From the NCBI GenBank assembly GCA_020638285.1, contig JACKIV010000003.1, positions 248,001 to 312,000 on the forward strand: DNA of 64,000 nt, read 5' to 3'. Under the pieces are notes generated by a model. That model had not been told where the DNA came from, ran no database searches, and saw only the letters and a program-made list of their open reading frames with translations. The translations under genes were made by a program, and so were the position numbers. The first letter of the stretch is position 1, and each line of letters starts with the position of its first letter. The stretch is from Rhodospirillales bacterium (GTDB lineage Bacteria > Pseudomonadota > Alphaproteobacteria > Micavibrionales > Micavibrionaceae). This document shows positions 1 through 9,431 of this stretch, piece by piece.

Positions 1-271
1 CCAGAAGAGCGTAGGTCGTCATGCGCCCGAGATGATAGGGCAAGAGAATGGCGCTTTTGAAACGAATTGACTCGCTCATCCCGGTGACCGGGACGGTTTC
101 AAGATGGCGGCTCATCTGTGCGACAACAAACGGCCCGCACATCAAAGAACAATGGGTAAATCCACCAATCAGTCCGGCCATAAAGACCGCGCCGGCCACA
201 GAAGGCAGATTTCCGCTTGCGGCAGAAAGATCTGCACAGTGGGCCAAGGCTGCATCCAAAAAGGCTATCAT
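1..271 (-). CDS. TauE/SafE-type (UreH/DsbD-like) membrane protein, N-terminal part
   Basis: Only the first 90 or so codons are in the window; the gene continues past the left edge. Reading the minus strand from the ATG at 271 gives a hydrophobic protein with the segment GLIGGFTHCSLMCGPF at about residues 33-48. That glycine-rich helix with a paired HC...MCG motif is typical of the sulfite exporter TauE/SafE or UreH-like group (DsbD_2 family), which are small polytopic inner-membrane proteins linked to metal or sulfur compound transport and often to cytochrome oxidase assembly. The frame stays open upstream of 271, so an earlier start is possible. The substrate cannot be told from this fragment. 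Confidence 0.6.
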   Translation of the reverse strand, partial: MIAFLDAALAHCADLSAASGNLPSVAGAVFMAGLIGGFTHCSLMCGPFVVAQMSRHLETVPVTGMSESIRFKSAILLPYHLGRMTTYALL

Positions 272-508
272 GTAGAAACCGTATCTGGTACCAAGTGCTC
301 GAAAATTGTTTCGGGTGATTCCATTTTCGCTGAAACCTATCGGATCGGTGTCGGTTTTGGTATCGTTTTGACGGTGGCAGGAGCAACATTTTTAGGGGCT
401 TTGGTTTTTTCTTAATTTATTCTTCTTTTTTTGATCTGTTCTAAAAAATAGTGGCGCGCCTATTGGTAAGAGTTGAATTCAAGGCGATGCTGGTTTATAC
501 AGAATGCC

Positions 509-688
509 ATGAAGAATCAGGTTTCCGACCCATTTTCAGAAAATCGAAAATCGTTTTCATGGGGCATGCTCCTGACGGCGGTCTGTGCTTTGGGCTGTGC
601 CGGGTGGCTTGGTTGGGCTGTTTTTTCGGATGTTTCTGTTCCGCAGGTTCGGGTTGTCCAGCCTGTTCAGGTTGGATCTGCAAAATAA
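509..688 (+). CDS. small single-span membrane protein, unknown
   Basis: A 59-residue product starting at MKNQVSDPFSENRKSF. Residues about 18-40 form one hydrophobic helix rich in Gly, Ala and Trp, so it is probably an inner-membrane peptide with a short positively charged tail rich in Val and Gln. It lies 22 bases upstream of a secreted protein gene and probably shares its transcript. An in-frame ATG at 473 would add 12 residues that look non-coding. No clear ribosome-binding site precedes either start and I do not recognise a family. The upstream stretch 395-450 is AT-rich and could hold promoters for this gene and for the divergent gene at the left edge. Confidence 0.4.
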   Translation: MKNQVSDPFSENRKSFSWGMLLTAVCALGCAGWLGWAVFSDVSVPQVRVVQPVQVGSAK

Positions 689-709
689 TCGGGGTGAGGC
701 TTTTCTTCC

Positions 710-2560
710 GTGATTTCTTTTCGTTCTTTCGTCCTTTTTGCCTCTTTGTCGATTTTGTTTCTGAGCGGGGTTTTCCTGCCTCGGACTTCCGGCGCTTTGG
801 AAGTCTCGCGCATGGCGGGGCAGGGGGCCGATTCTATGTCTGCTTCTCCGAAAGAAATATCGAAAAATCACTCTGATTCCAAAGAGAAAAATAGCGTTTC
901 AACCTCTGTTTCCTCTTCAAAGGGGGCAAAGGCCGATCTCTCCGTCGGGGTAAAAAATCAGAAAGCGGTTGCGCAGAAGCCGATTGAGCCGCTTGAAATG
1001 ACCGATTCGATTCGTCGAATGGAGTCTCTCGGGACCTTGTCTTCCTTTAGCGAGGGAAGTCTGGGGCGTGATATCTGGGCAGGAACCGGACGATCCGATC
1101 TGGCTTTTTTCTTTCCGGCGCTGCCCTCTTCTCTTCCTTCGGCGACTGTGACTGGTCTTTTGCGTCGGGCGATGTTAACCAAGGCTGATTCGACCCTTCT
1201 GGTTGCTGATGCCGACGTTATGCCGGGGGAGGATTTTCTGACTTTGCGGCTGGAGCAGGTCCTGCGTCAGGGCGGCTATCAGGATGCTCTGGATCTCTAC
1301 GCGCGCGTCAAGGACAAGCCCTATCATCCTCGCCTTGCTCGTGCGGGCGTAACGGCGATGATTTTAACCGGGAATGTGGCGCTGGCCTGTCTGGAGATGC
1401 ATTCCCTTCCGGACGGTGTCAGAAAAGACGCGTTCTGGAAGGATCTGGGTGATTGGTGTGCTGTTTCTCTGGATCCTGTCGCGGGGGATGTTTCGCCAAA
1501 GACGGAGTCACGGAAGATCGGCGGGATTCTGGGGTCTATTTCTACCAACAGGGCTTATCGTTTTGCCTTGCGGGATTTTCGGCAGCTTGGGACTTTGAGT
1601 GTTCTTGAGCGCGGTCTTCTTGTCGGGGAAGGCCGGATTGATTATGCGCCTGATTTTGCCGGTGCTGTTGCGGATGCGCCTGCGGACCTTTTGGCGTTGC
1701 CCCTGTACGATAAATCCTTGCCGCCTATCCTCCGGATCCGGATTACGGCGGAATGTGTCCGTCGAGGTTTGCTTCCGATTCAGGCTCTGGATGATCTGTA
1801 TGTTTCTCTTGCGCCGCCGAACGCGGCTCCGTCTGCTTCCGATGGGAAATTGATGTCCCTTCCTTTTTTGTTCAGGGATGCACAAAAGTCCAGGACGGAT
1901 CAGGAAAAATGGGAGGCGGTTGAATCTGCTCTTGCCCTTCAGTCTGAAATCGGGTGGTCTCCTTTGTTGCCGTTTGCGGGGGTTGTTCGAGAGCTTTTGC
2001 CCGGGAAAATTTCTCCGGAAACCATCCGTCGTGTTACGGGTCTTGTTCTTCGTGCCGGATTGACGGTTCCTGAGCCTTGGGGGCAGCGTCTTGATGGTCT
2101 CCGCGAATCGGGTAATGGACGTGCTGGGGAGTCTGCGCTCCTTCTGGACATCGCTGTTTGTATCGCCAGAGAAGACCCCCTTATCCGTCAGAAGATTTAT
2201 CAGGTTGTTGATCGTTTGCCCTTTCGGGATGGACAGCTTTTGCTGGCCATTTCCAAGGGAATGGGGGGGGCAAAGGGAGATTCTTCTGAAAAGAATTCGT
2301 CTTATGGCAAATTAAACCCCTTGACAGGGGTTTATAATTATGTAATGCCATCTCCTGTGGTTTATGACATTCTGATACGGAGTGGCGAGTCCAAAATTCC
2401 GGGTCAGGTTATTTTATCCAGCGCCATTGCTTTGCAGGGAACGGAACCGGGGAGTTCCTATCCCGGTGTTCTTGAAAGGGTTCTGGAAGGTTACGAGTCT
2501 GTGGGGTTGCACCATGAAGCTCGAAGACTGGCTGTTGAGGCCATTCTGGGGCTTCTATAA
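710..2560 (+). CDS. secreted protein of unknown function, alpha-helical repeat-like
   Basis: 616 residues from a GTG start preceded by GAGG at a good distance. Residues 1-29 form a signal peptide (hydrophobic stretch, then TSGA), so the protein should reach the periplasm. Residues 35-85 are a Ser/Lys-rich low-complexity linker. From about residue 150 onward the sequence is made of short amphipathic helices (for example a segment around residue 190 ending DALDLYARV), suggesting a TPR- or solenoid-like fold; no catalytic motif stands out. Near the C-terminus it has the peptide KNSSYGK, also found in the secreted protein at 29382-29996. It ends 22 bases before xerD and reads as its operon partner. 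I do not recognise the family. Confidence 0.7.
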   Translation: MISFRSFVLFASLSILFLSGVFLPRTSGALEVSRMAGQGADSMSASPKEISKNHSDSKEKNSVSTSVSSSKGAKADLSVGVKNQKAVAQKPIEPLEMTDSIRRMESLGTLSSFSEGSLGRDIWAGTGRSDLAFFFPALPSSLPSATVTGLLRRAMLTKADSTLLVADADVMPGEDFLTLRLEQVLRQGGYQDALDLYARVKDKPYHPRLARAGVTAMILTGNVALACLEMHSLPDGVRKDAFWKDLGDWCAVSLDPVAGDVSPKTESRKIGGILGSISTNRAYRFALRDFRQLGTLSVLERGLLVGEGRIDYAPDFAGAVADAPADLLALPLYDKSLPPILRIRITAECVRRGLLPIQALDDLYVSLAPPNAAPSASDGKLMSLPFLFRDAQKSRTDQEKWEAVESALALQSEIGWSPLLPFAGVVRELLPGKISPETIRRVTGLVLRAGLTVPEPWGQRLDGLRESGNGRAGESALLLDIAVCIAREDPLIRQKIYQVVDRLPFRDGQLLLAISKGMGGAKGDSSEKNSSYGKLNPLTGVYNYVMPSPVVYDILIRSGESKIPGQVILSSAIALQGTEPGSSYPGVLERVLEGYESVGLHHEARRLAVEAILGLL

Positions 2561-2582
2561 AAAGGAAAAAGGAGAAGTTAAA

Positions 2583-3575
2583 ATGGCACGTCCTGGGCGT
2601 CCGGCAATGCCGAAACCTGTTCTAAGTCCCTTTGTTGATTCTTTTCTCGATATGCTGACATCGGAAAAGGGGGCGGCGATGAATACACGCCATGCTTATT
2701 GGCGTGATCTGGCTGATGTGAGCCTCTATTTGCGTGATCAATGTAAGACCGATGTCGATCGTGCAACGCCCGATGATTTGCGAGCTTATCTGCGTGATCT
2801 GGGCCAGAAGGTTCATACCAAGGGGACTCGGAAAGCCACCATTGCGGTTCGTACGGTTGCCCGGCGTCTTTCCGCTCTGCGGCAGTTTTATCGCTATCTG
2901 GTTTCCGAAAATGTCCGTAAAGATGATCCGACATCGGCGATTGAAAGCCCGAAGCAGGGGCGGACTTTGCCCAAAACGCTTGCAGAGATTGAGGTCGGTT
3001 CCCTGATTAAAACGGCGGCAACACAGGGTGGTCCGGAAAGTGTACGTCTTGTTTGTCTTTTGGAGATGCTTTACGCGACCGGGTTGCGGGTTTCCGAGCT
3101 TGTGGGATTGCCCATGAGTGCTATCGGAGACGGAAGTGAATTCCTCATGGTTGCTGGAAAAGGTGGACGTGAGCGCATGGTTCCCTTGACGGAATCGGCT
3201 CAAAAAGCTCTGAGTGCCTATCTGGCGGTTCGTGGACAATTTGTTTCTCTGGAAGATAAATCCCGTCAGGCCCAGTGGCTTTTTCCATCGCGCACATCGG
3301 ACAGCGGGCATTTAACCCGCCAGCGTTTTGCGCAGCTTCTCAAGGATTTGGCGCGGGCGGCAGGGCTTGATTCTGATCGTGTCAGTCCTCACATCCTGCG
3401 CCACGCATTTGCAACCCATCTTCTGAGCAATGGGGCTGACTTGAGAGCCGTTCAGAAAATGCTGGGGCATGCGGATATTGCAACAACCCAGATTTATACC
3501 CATATTGTCGGAGATAAGCTGCGGAAAACCGTTTCCGAGGCCCATCCTTTGGGTAAAACAGGAACGGATCTCTAG
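2583..3575 (+). CDS. xerD: site-specific tyrosine recombinase XerD
   Basis: 330 residues, slightly longer than the usual 300. The start at 2583 follows AAGGAG by a few bases; an open frame reaches back to 2382 but overlaps the preceding gene. The N-terminal SAM-like DNA-binding domain (about residues 15-105) is followed by the catalytic domain with Arg in ATGLRVSELVGL, the HILRH box, LLGH-type histidine in MLGHADI, and the nucleophile Tyr in QIYTHI. Known role: with XerC it resolves chromosome dimers at dif next to FtsK. XerC and XerD are hard to separate by motif; I chose XerD because xerD next to accA is a recurring arrangement in alphaproteobacteria. Confidence 0.85.
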   Translation: MARPGRPAMPKPVLSPFVDSFLDMLTSEKGAAMNTRHAYWRDLADVSLYLRDQCKTDVDRATPDDLRAYLRDLGQKVHTKGTRKATIAVRTVARRLSALRQFYRYLVSENVRKDDPTSAIESPKQGRTLPKTLAEIEVGSLIKTAATQGGPESVRLVCLLEMLYATGLRVSELVGLPMSAIGDGSEFLMVAGKGGRERMVPLTESAQKALSAYLAVRGQFVSLEDKSRQAQWLFPSRTSDSGHLTRQRFAQLLKDLARAAGLDSDRVSPHILRHAFATHLLSNGADLRAVQKMLGHADIATTQIYTHIVGDKLRKTVSEAHPLGKTGTDL

Positions 3576-3601
3576 GGCGTTTGTTTCTTTTGAAAAAAGC
3601 A

Positions 3602-3642
3602 GGGCAGGCCTCGATTTGCGATTCGGGTCTGCCCGTTTTTTC
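3602..3642 (+). terminator. Rho-independent terminator after xerD
   Basis: GGGCAGGCC and its near-complement GGGTCTGCCC form a stem with a loop of about 13 bases, followed by a run of six T. It lies between xerD and accA, so accA is probably transcribed mainly from its own start. Confidence 0.75.
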
Positions 3643-3676
3643 CTGCATTGTATGAAATTGGGGATTGGCGAACCAG

Positions 3677-4624
3677 ATGAGTTTCCTCGAATTTGAGAAG
3701 CCTGTTCAGGAGCTTGAGGCGAAAATCGCCGAACTCCGCAAGGTTAGCAGCACAGGTGATGTCAATGTTGCGGCCGAGATTTCTCGAATGCAGACGAAAG
3801 CCGATCGTCTGCTCAAGCAGATCTATACAAAATTATCTCCAGCCCAGAAGGTGCTTGTGGCCCGCCATCCCGAGCGCCCGCATTTTCAGGACTATATTCA
3901 GGCGATTGTTACGGACTTTACTCCCTTGGCCGGGGATCGCCGTTTTGGCGAGGACGCTGCCCTTATTGGGGGGATTGGTCGCATTGCCGGTCGTGCCTGT
4001 GTCGTGATGGGGCAGGAAAAGGGAAGCGATACGGAAATGCGTCTGCGCCATAATTTTGGCATGGCAAGGCCGGAAGGGTATCGTAAGGCTCTGCGTTTGA
4101 TGGAGCTTGCGGATCGTTTCCAGATTCCTGTTGTAACGCTGGTGGATACGGCCGGGGCGTATCCAGGCGTGGGGGCCGAGGAACGCGGACAGTCTGAAGC
4201 CATTGCTGCGTGTATTGAAACTTGTCTGAACGTGTCTGTTCCAATTCTTTCTGTAGTCATTGGCGAGGGGGGGTCTGGAGGGGCCATTGCGATTGCGACC
4301 GCAGATCGAGTCTATATGCTGGAGCATTCTATTTATTCCGTGATTTCTCCGGAAGGGTGCGCGTCAATTCTCTGGCGCAGTGGTGCTTATGCGGCGGAAG
4401 CTGCGGCTGCGCTGCGTTTGACAGCGCAGGATTTGAAGAAACTGGGAGTTATTGACGATATTATTGAAGAGCCTCTGGGCGGGGCGCACCGCGCATCTCT
4501 TGAAGCCGTTGAGCGTGTGCAGGCACAAATCGAAAAGGGTTTCGCTGAAACCTGTCCATGGGACCCACGAACGATCCGACATTCACGACGCGAGAAGTAT
4601 CTCAAAATAGGTCGCGCGGCTTGA
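3677..4624 (+). CDS. accA: acetyl-CoA carboxylase carboxyltransferase subunit alpha
   Basis: 315 residues, close to the 319 of E. coli AccA and starting in the same way (MSFLEFEKPVQELEAKI). An upstream TTG at 3665 would add four residues. The protein carries the carboxyltransferase core with the long biotin/CoA-binding segment around VDTAGAYPGVGAEERGQ and the oxyanion-type glycines GEGGSGGA. Known role: with AccD it moves the carboxyl group from carboxybiotin on AccB to acetyl-CoA, giving malonyl-CoA for fatty acid synthesis. The AccD partner is not in the window. The gene follows xerD and its terminator and converges with the ribbon-helix-helix gene on the other strand. Confidence 0.95.
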   Translation: MSFLEFEKPVQELEAKIAELRKVSSTGDVNVAAEISRMQTKADRLLKQIYTKLSPAQKVLVARHPERPHFQDYIQAIVTDFTPLAGDRRFGEDAALIGGIGRIAGRACVVMGQEKGSDTEMRLRHNFGMARPEGYRKALRLMELADRFQIPVVTLVDTAGAYPGVGAEERGQSEAIAACIETCLNVSVPILSVVIGEGGSGGAIAIATADRVYMLEHSIYSVISPEGCASILWRSGAYAAEAAAALRLTAQDLKKLGVIDDIIEEPLGGAHRASLEAVERVQAQIEKGFAETCPWDPRTIRHSRREKYLKIGRAA

Positions 4625-4636
4625 TTAATGTAGATT

Positions 4637-5050
4637 TCAGGCTCTTTTACGAAAGGAAAGTCTCCTGGAATCGCTTTCTGTTTTTTGTCGGGAGAGGGAT
4701 AGGCTGGAGTCTTCGCTTTCTTTTATCCCCGCCCGGATTTTCATGGTTTCAAAATTTCCGTGCCCGACGCGTTGGTGCCCTTCTTCGGTGGCCGCGATTC
4801 GATAATAGAGCAGTAGAAAAACCCGGATGGCTGCGGTCAGGGACGTCTCGGGGGTTTTACGCAGATGGACGAGTGTGCAGACATCGTGAATACTGCACCC
4901 TTCCCTGTTTGCGACATCTTTCAGAGCGTCCCACATCTGGGGTTCCAGCCTTACGGATGTTCTGTGCCTGTTGATCGTGATGTTTCGGCTCAAAAGAGTC
5001 GTTTTAGGCATATAAAATTTGATTACAGATTCGTCTGTTTTACTTTCCAT
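4637..5050 (-). CDS. ribbon-helix-helix domain protein
   Basis: About 137 residues if started at 5050; a start at 5011 (MPKTTLLSRNITINRHRTSV) or 5131 is also possible and no ribosome-binding site decides it. The segment of about 65 residues beginning SRNITINRHRTSVRLEPQMW matches the RHH_4 type of ribbon-helix-helix domain: a basic beta strand with RTSVRLE, then helices containing DVANREGCSIHDV. Such proteins in alphaproteobacteria are small DNA-binding or arylsulfate-sulfotransferase-linked proteins of uncertain role. The last 45 residues are rich in Ser, Glu and Lys and look disordered. It lies tail to tail with accA. Confidence 0.7.
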   Translation of the reverse strand: MESKTDESVIKFYMPKTTLLSRNITINRHRTSVRLEPQMWDALKDVANREGCSIHDVCTLVHLRKTPETSLTAAIRVFLLLYYRIAATEEGHQRVGHGNFETMKIRAGIKESEDSSLSLSRQKTESDSRRLSFRKRA

Positions 5051-5166
5051 CTGAGCCCCGCATCTGTTTTTTTTGAAACCAAACGAAACCACGCCTGTAT
5101 TTTGCACCCTAAGGTTGTTTTTATTGAACACTACATTTGTCTTGCTGTAAATGCAACCTCCGGGCG

Positions 5167-5202
5167 AAAAAAAATCCAGAGGATTTTTCCCTCTGGATTT
5201 TT
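5167..5202 (-). terminator. Rho-independent terminator for eno
   Basis: AAATCCAGAGG pairs perfectly with CCTCTGGATTT around a seven-base loop. On the minus strand the stem is followed by a long T run (eight A on the plus strand). It lies 25 bases after the eno stop; the T run at the other side may also let it stop plus-strand transcripts. Confidence 0.85.
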
Positions 5203-5227
5203 AGAAAATGATGTTTTCTTTTGACTT

Positions 5228-6614
<1,387 letters not shown>

Positions 6615-6690
6615 AGTGCTGTGGATTTTACGCAATCGCGGCAAAGTGTCGCAGGAGCCCTTGTATTAAAGGAAATCTGTCTGGAGGGGC

Positions 6691-6720
6691 TTGTTTTTTT
6701 CTTTGAAGAAGGTCTATAGT
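6691..6720 (+). promoter_or_regulatory. possible sigma-70 promoter of the CBS gene
   Basis: TTGTTT and TATAGT with an 18-base spacer, about 68 bases before the CBS-domain gene. The -35 match is modest. Confidence 0.35.
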
Positions 6721-6787
6721 CCGCTCAGATTTCACGAGGCGCGGTGATTTTCGCGGCGCTTTGTCGCGAGTAATGGAGATTTGAAAT

Positions 6788-7285
6788 ATGCCGTGTATCG
6801 AAGCAATGACAACTGAAATCGTGACCGTGAGCCCGGAGCAGACGGTTTCGGAAGCTGTGGCCCTGATGGATGAGCACGGAATCCGGGCGCTTCCTGTTGT
6901 GGACGCGAAGAATAATCTCGTCGGGATGTTTGGATTTGATCCTCTCCTGCGCGGTCTTTTGCCAGTTTCTCTTACGATTGGGGAGCACGACGGTCTTGAC
7001 CTGCGTCTGGATTACGTTCTTCACGCTTCGTCCGGTGTGGCGCAGCGCCTCTCCAGGCTGATGTCCCGTCCGGTGGGGGAGGTCATGAGTCGGGATCTGT
7101 ACACGGTGCATCCGGAAACCCCTCTATGGGAGGGTGTTCGTTTGCTGGTTAAATACGGCAGTCCCTTGCCGGTCGTGCGAACGGAATCCATGTTTCTTGC
7201 CGGAATCATGACGGCGCAGACGGCAACGCGGGCTTTTCTGCACATCCTTGATCTGATGGCTGAGGGGAAACGGCGCGAGATCTAA
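6788..7285 (+). CDS. CBS-domain pair protein
   Basis: 165 residues with GGAG about ten bases before the ATG. Two CBS motifs make up nearly the whole protein: residues 4-58 (EAMTTEIVTVSPEQTVSEA to LVGMFGF) and about residues 92-160 (SRPVGEVMSRDLYTVHP onward, ending AGIMTAQTA). A pair of CBS motifs folds as a Bateman module that binds adenine nucleotides and gates or regulates a partner. The next gene, 60 bases downstream, encodes a polytopic permease, so a role in sensing energy state or ionic strength for that transporter is a reasonable inference. No enzyme domain is attached. Confidence 0.85.
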   Translation: MPCIEAMTTEIVTVSPEQTVSEAVALMDEHGIRALPVVDAKNNLVGMFGFDPLLRGLLPVSLTIGEHDGLDLRLDYVLHASSGVAQRLSRLMSRPVGEVMSRDLYTVHPETPLWEGVRLLVKYGSPLPVVRTESMFLAGIMTAQTATRAFLHILDLMAEGKRREI

Positions 7286-7345
7286 AGAAAACGCCAGACT
7301 CATCTATCCGCATCGGCTTCTTCAGGCGTATACGAGGACATATCC

Positions 7346-8716
7346 ATGGAAACTGACATTCTTTCAACGACGGCGGTCGCGCATCTTTCTTTTGATGTGT
7401 CGATGGGCGTTTCTGCTCTGGTGCTGTTTTTGACTTTTCTCGGGATCTTTACGGAAGGCATTCACAAGGTCGATCGGACCAAGGTTGCCATGTTCGGGGC
7501 TGGGGCCATGATCTTCTCCGGGCAGATTTTCGGGTTTTATGATCCCGAAAGAGCGATTGAAATCGTCGATTGGAACGTGATTCTTCTTCTGGGCGGCATG
7601 ATGACCATCATTGCCATCATGATTCCCACGGGTGGATTTCAGGCTGTTGCATTCTGGATTGCCCAGAAATCGGGGGGGCGGAAGTTTTTGCTTCTTGTTA
7701 TGATGGGCGTTTCGGTGGCCTTGATTTCCATGTTGCTGGATAATGTGACCACGATCATCATTTTTGCGCCTTTGATTGTCCTTATTTGTCAGGCGCTTGG
7801 GATTTCTCCTATTCCGAGTCTTCTGGGGTCTGCGATTTTGTCCAATACGGGCGGGATTGCGACGCTTGTCGGGGATCCGCCGAACATTATGATCGGGTCT
7901 GCGGCGGGAATCACGTTCAACCAGTTTTTCATCCACATGGGCGGGCTTGTTTTTGCCGTCTGTCTGGCCACGATCGGGGTTTTGTATCTTCTGTTCCGAA
8001 AGGAATTCAAGGGGCGGGCGGTTTTGCCGGAATTTTCCGATGATGCGCTGATTTCTGATGCCCGGACGTGGTATTTTTCTCTGGGCGCGCTGGCGATTAT
8101 GATCGTGGCGTTTGTTTCGCATCACCAGCTGGGGTGGGAAGCGTGGGTTGTTGCGGCGCTGGGTTTAACGATTCTTCTGATCGCGGTTCCCAAGATCAAT
8201 CTGGAGCATACCCTTGATAAGATCGAGCTTGCCATGCTGCTGTTTTTTATGGCTCTTTTTATCGTCGTGGGAGGGGTTCAGCACAGTCAGTTCCTGACAT
8301 GGGTGGCCCAGATGCTTGTACCACTGGTTCAGGAAAATATGCTTGTCGCCTGTGTGGTGATTCTCTGGCTTGGAGCGATCGTTTCAGCCCTGATCAATAA
8401 TATTCCCTTTATGGCTGCCCTGATTCCCATGATTCAGAGCATGGAAGCTGATGGGGTGAATGTTACGCCGTTGTGGTGGGCGCTGGCTGCCGGGGTCGGG
8501 TTAGGTGGAAACGGGACGCATATCGGGGCTTCTGCGAACATGATTGTCTTGTCCTTGTCCGAACGTCTGGCCAAGGCAGAAGGCAACCCGGCATTGGCGA
8601 TTACGCCGGGGTTGTGGATTCGCAAGGGGATGCCGATTATGCTCGCAACTCTCGTTGTGGCGAGCGTGATTTTCGTCGTGTTTTTCAACTTTTTCGCGAC
8701 TCCATTAGGGAAATAA
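7346..8716 (+). CDS. ArsB/NhaD-superfamily permease (P-protein-like)
   Basis: 456 residues and about 11-12 hydrophobic segments, so an integral inner-membrane transporter. Conserved features are the two similar half-motifs: DNVTTIIIFAPL and GDPPNIMIGSAAGI in the first half, NNIPFMAALIPM and GGNGTHIGASANMIVL in the second. These belong to the ion transporter group that contains ArsB, NhaD and the melanosomal P protein. Substrate is not certain: sodium/proton exchange and organic anion or arsenite efflux are both known in the superfamily, and no arsenic genes are nearby. The CBS protein directly upstream is likely its regulatory partner. Start follows GAGGACATATCC. Confidence 0.8.
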   Translation: METDILSTTAVAHLSFDVSMGVSALVLFLTFLGIFTEGIHKVDRTKVAMFGAGAMIFSGQIFGFYDPERAIEIVDWNVILLLGGMMTIIAIMIPTGGFQAVAFWIAQKSGGRKFLLLVMMGVSVALISMLLDNVTTIIIFAPLIVLICQALGISPIPSLLGSAILSNTGGIATLVGDPPNIMIGSAAGITFNQFFIHMGGLVFAVCLATIGVLYLLFRKEFKGRAVLPEFSDDALISDARTWYFSLGALAIMIVAFVSHHQLGWEAWVVAALGLTILLIAVPKINLEHTLDKIELAMLLFFMALFIVVGGVQHSQFLTWVAQMLVPLVQENMLVACVVILWLGAIVSALINNIPFMAALIPMIQSMEADGVNVTPLWWALAAGVGLGGNGTHIGASANMIVLSLSERLAKAEGNPALAITPGLWIRKGMPIMLATLVVASVIFVVFFNFFATPLGK

Positions 8717-8720
8717 ACGT

Positions 8721-9209
8721 ATGGTCCGTTTTGTCTGCGCCGGGTTGGTTGTGTTTTTTGGCTTCGTCACCGGGGCTTTTGCTGATCCTGCGACGTGGGC
8801 GCGTCCCGAAAGCGTTGTAATTACGGATTCAAAAGGGGGAGAGCATTTCTTTAACGCAGAGTTGGCCGTTGCTCCGGACGAGTTGACACGCGGGTTGATG
8901 GGGCGGACGGATCTGGCCGACGATGCCGGGATGCTGTTCGTCTTTGAGAATGCGCGGGAGCGCTCTTTCTGGATGCGGGATACGTTGATTTTTCTGGATA
9001 TTCTTTTTATCGATGAAGAAGGGCGGATTATCAAGATTCAGGAAAATGCAAAGCCGAAGGATGAAACGCAGATTCCCTCCGGTGGTCCGGTTCTTGGTGT
9101 TCTGGAAATAAAGGGCGGGCGCGCCGCAGCCCTCGGGATTCAGGTGGGGGATACGGTTCATCATAATCTTTTTGGAAATGTTCTGGACGCTCAGGCCAAT
9201 AACCCTTAG
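8721..9209 (+). CDS. DUF192 family exported protein
   Basis: 162 residues, starting four bases after the permease stop, so co-transcribed. Residues 1-21 form a signal peptide ending in GAFA, so the protein is periplasmic. The rest is one DUF192 domain: ELTRGLMGRTDLADDAGMLF, then FWMRDTLIFLDILFID and a C-terminal GGPVLGVLEIKGGRAAALG. The fold is known from structures but has no established activity. Its link to the transporter operon is positional only. Confidence 0.88.
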   Translation: MVRFVCAGLVVFFGFVTGAFADPATWARPESVVITDSKGGEHFFNAELAVAPDELTRGLMGRTDLADDAGMLFVFENARERSFWMRDTLIFLDILFIDEEGRIIKIQENAKPKDETQIPSGGPVLGVLEIKGGRAAALGIQVGDTVHHNLFGNVLDAQANNP

Positions 9210-9221
9210 TCTCCTGTTCCA

Positions 9222-9298
9222 CGGGGTGTAGCGCAGTCTGGTAGCGCGCCTGCTTTGGGAGCAGGATGCCGGAGGTTCGAATCCTCTCACCCCGACCA
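9222..9298 (+). tRNA. tRNA-Pro (anticodon TGG)
   Basis: A complete cloverleaf can be drawn. The acceptor stem pairs CGGGGTG with CACCCCG; the D arm pairs GCGC with GCGC; the anticodon stem pairs CCTGC with GCAGG around the loop TTTGGGA, giving anticodon TGG; the T arm carries GGTTCGAATCC. The terminal CCA is encoded. It lies 12 bases after the DUF192 gene on the same strand and may be processed from that transcript. Confidence 0.96.
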
Positions 9299-9324
9299 TT
9301 TTTCCAATAAAATTACGATGAGGG

Positions 9325-9354
9325 AGAGGGAGGATTCGAGACCTCCTCCTTTTT
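9325..9354 (+). terminator. possible terminator after tRNA-Pro
   Basis: GGAGG pairs with CCTCC around the loop ATTCGAGA, followed by TCCTTTTT. The stem is short but well placed 30 bases after the tRNA. Confidence 0.45.
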
Positions 9355-9361
9355 AGAGAAG

Positions 9362-9379
9362 CGCGGCCCGGGGGCCGCG
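9362..9379. repeat. GC-rich perfect hairpin
   Basis: CGCGGCC and GGCCGCG form a perfect seven-base-pair stem around four bases, just before the duplicated tRNA 3' end. No T run follows, so it is not a plain terminator. Confidence 0.5.
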
Positions 9380-9382
9380 TGG

Positions 9383-9410
9383 GGTTCGAATCCTCTCATC
9401 CCGACCATTT
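9383..9410 (+). repeat. second copy of the tRNA-Pro 3' end
   Basis: These 28 bases match 9274-9301 (T arm, 3' acceptor strand, CCA and three following T) at 27 of 28 positions, the one change being C to T in the acceptor strand. The two copies are 109 bases apart. No matching 5' half precedes the second copy, so it is not a second tRNA. A duplicated tRNA 3' end is what integrase-type elements leave as att sites; here only about 80 bases lie between the copies. Confidence 0.75.
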
Positions 9411-9431
9411 AATTGTCCTTCTTTAGGTTTT

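Noticed and set aside
2583..3575. Phage or island integrase
   Set aside because: Length, motifs and position beside accA fit the chromosomal dimer-resolution recombinase; no att site or phage genes are near.
9383..9410. Second tRNA gene
   Set aside because: Only the T arm and 3' acceptor strand are present; no D or anticodon arm precedes them.
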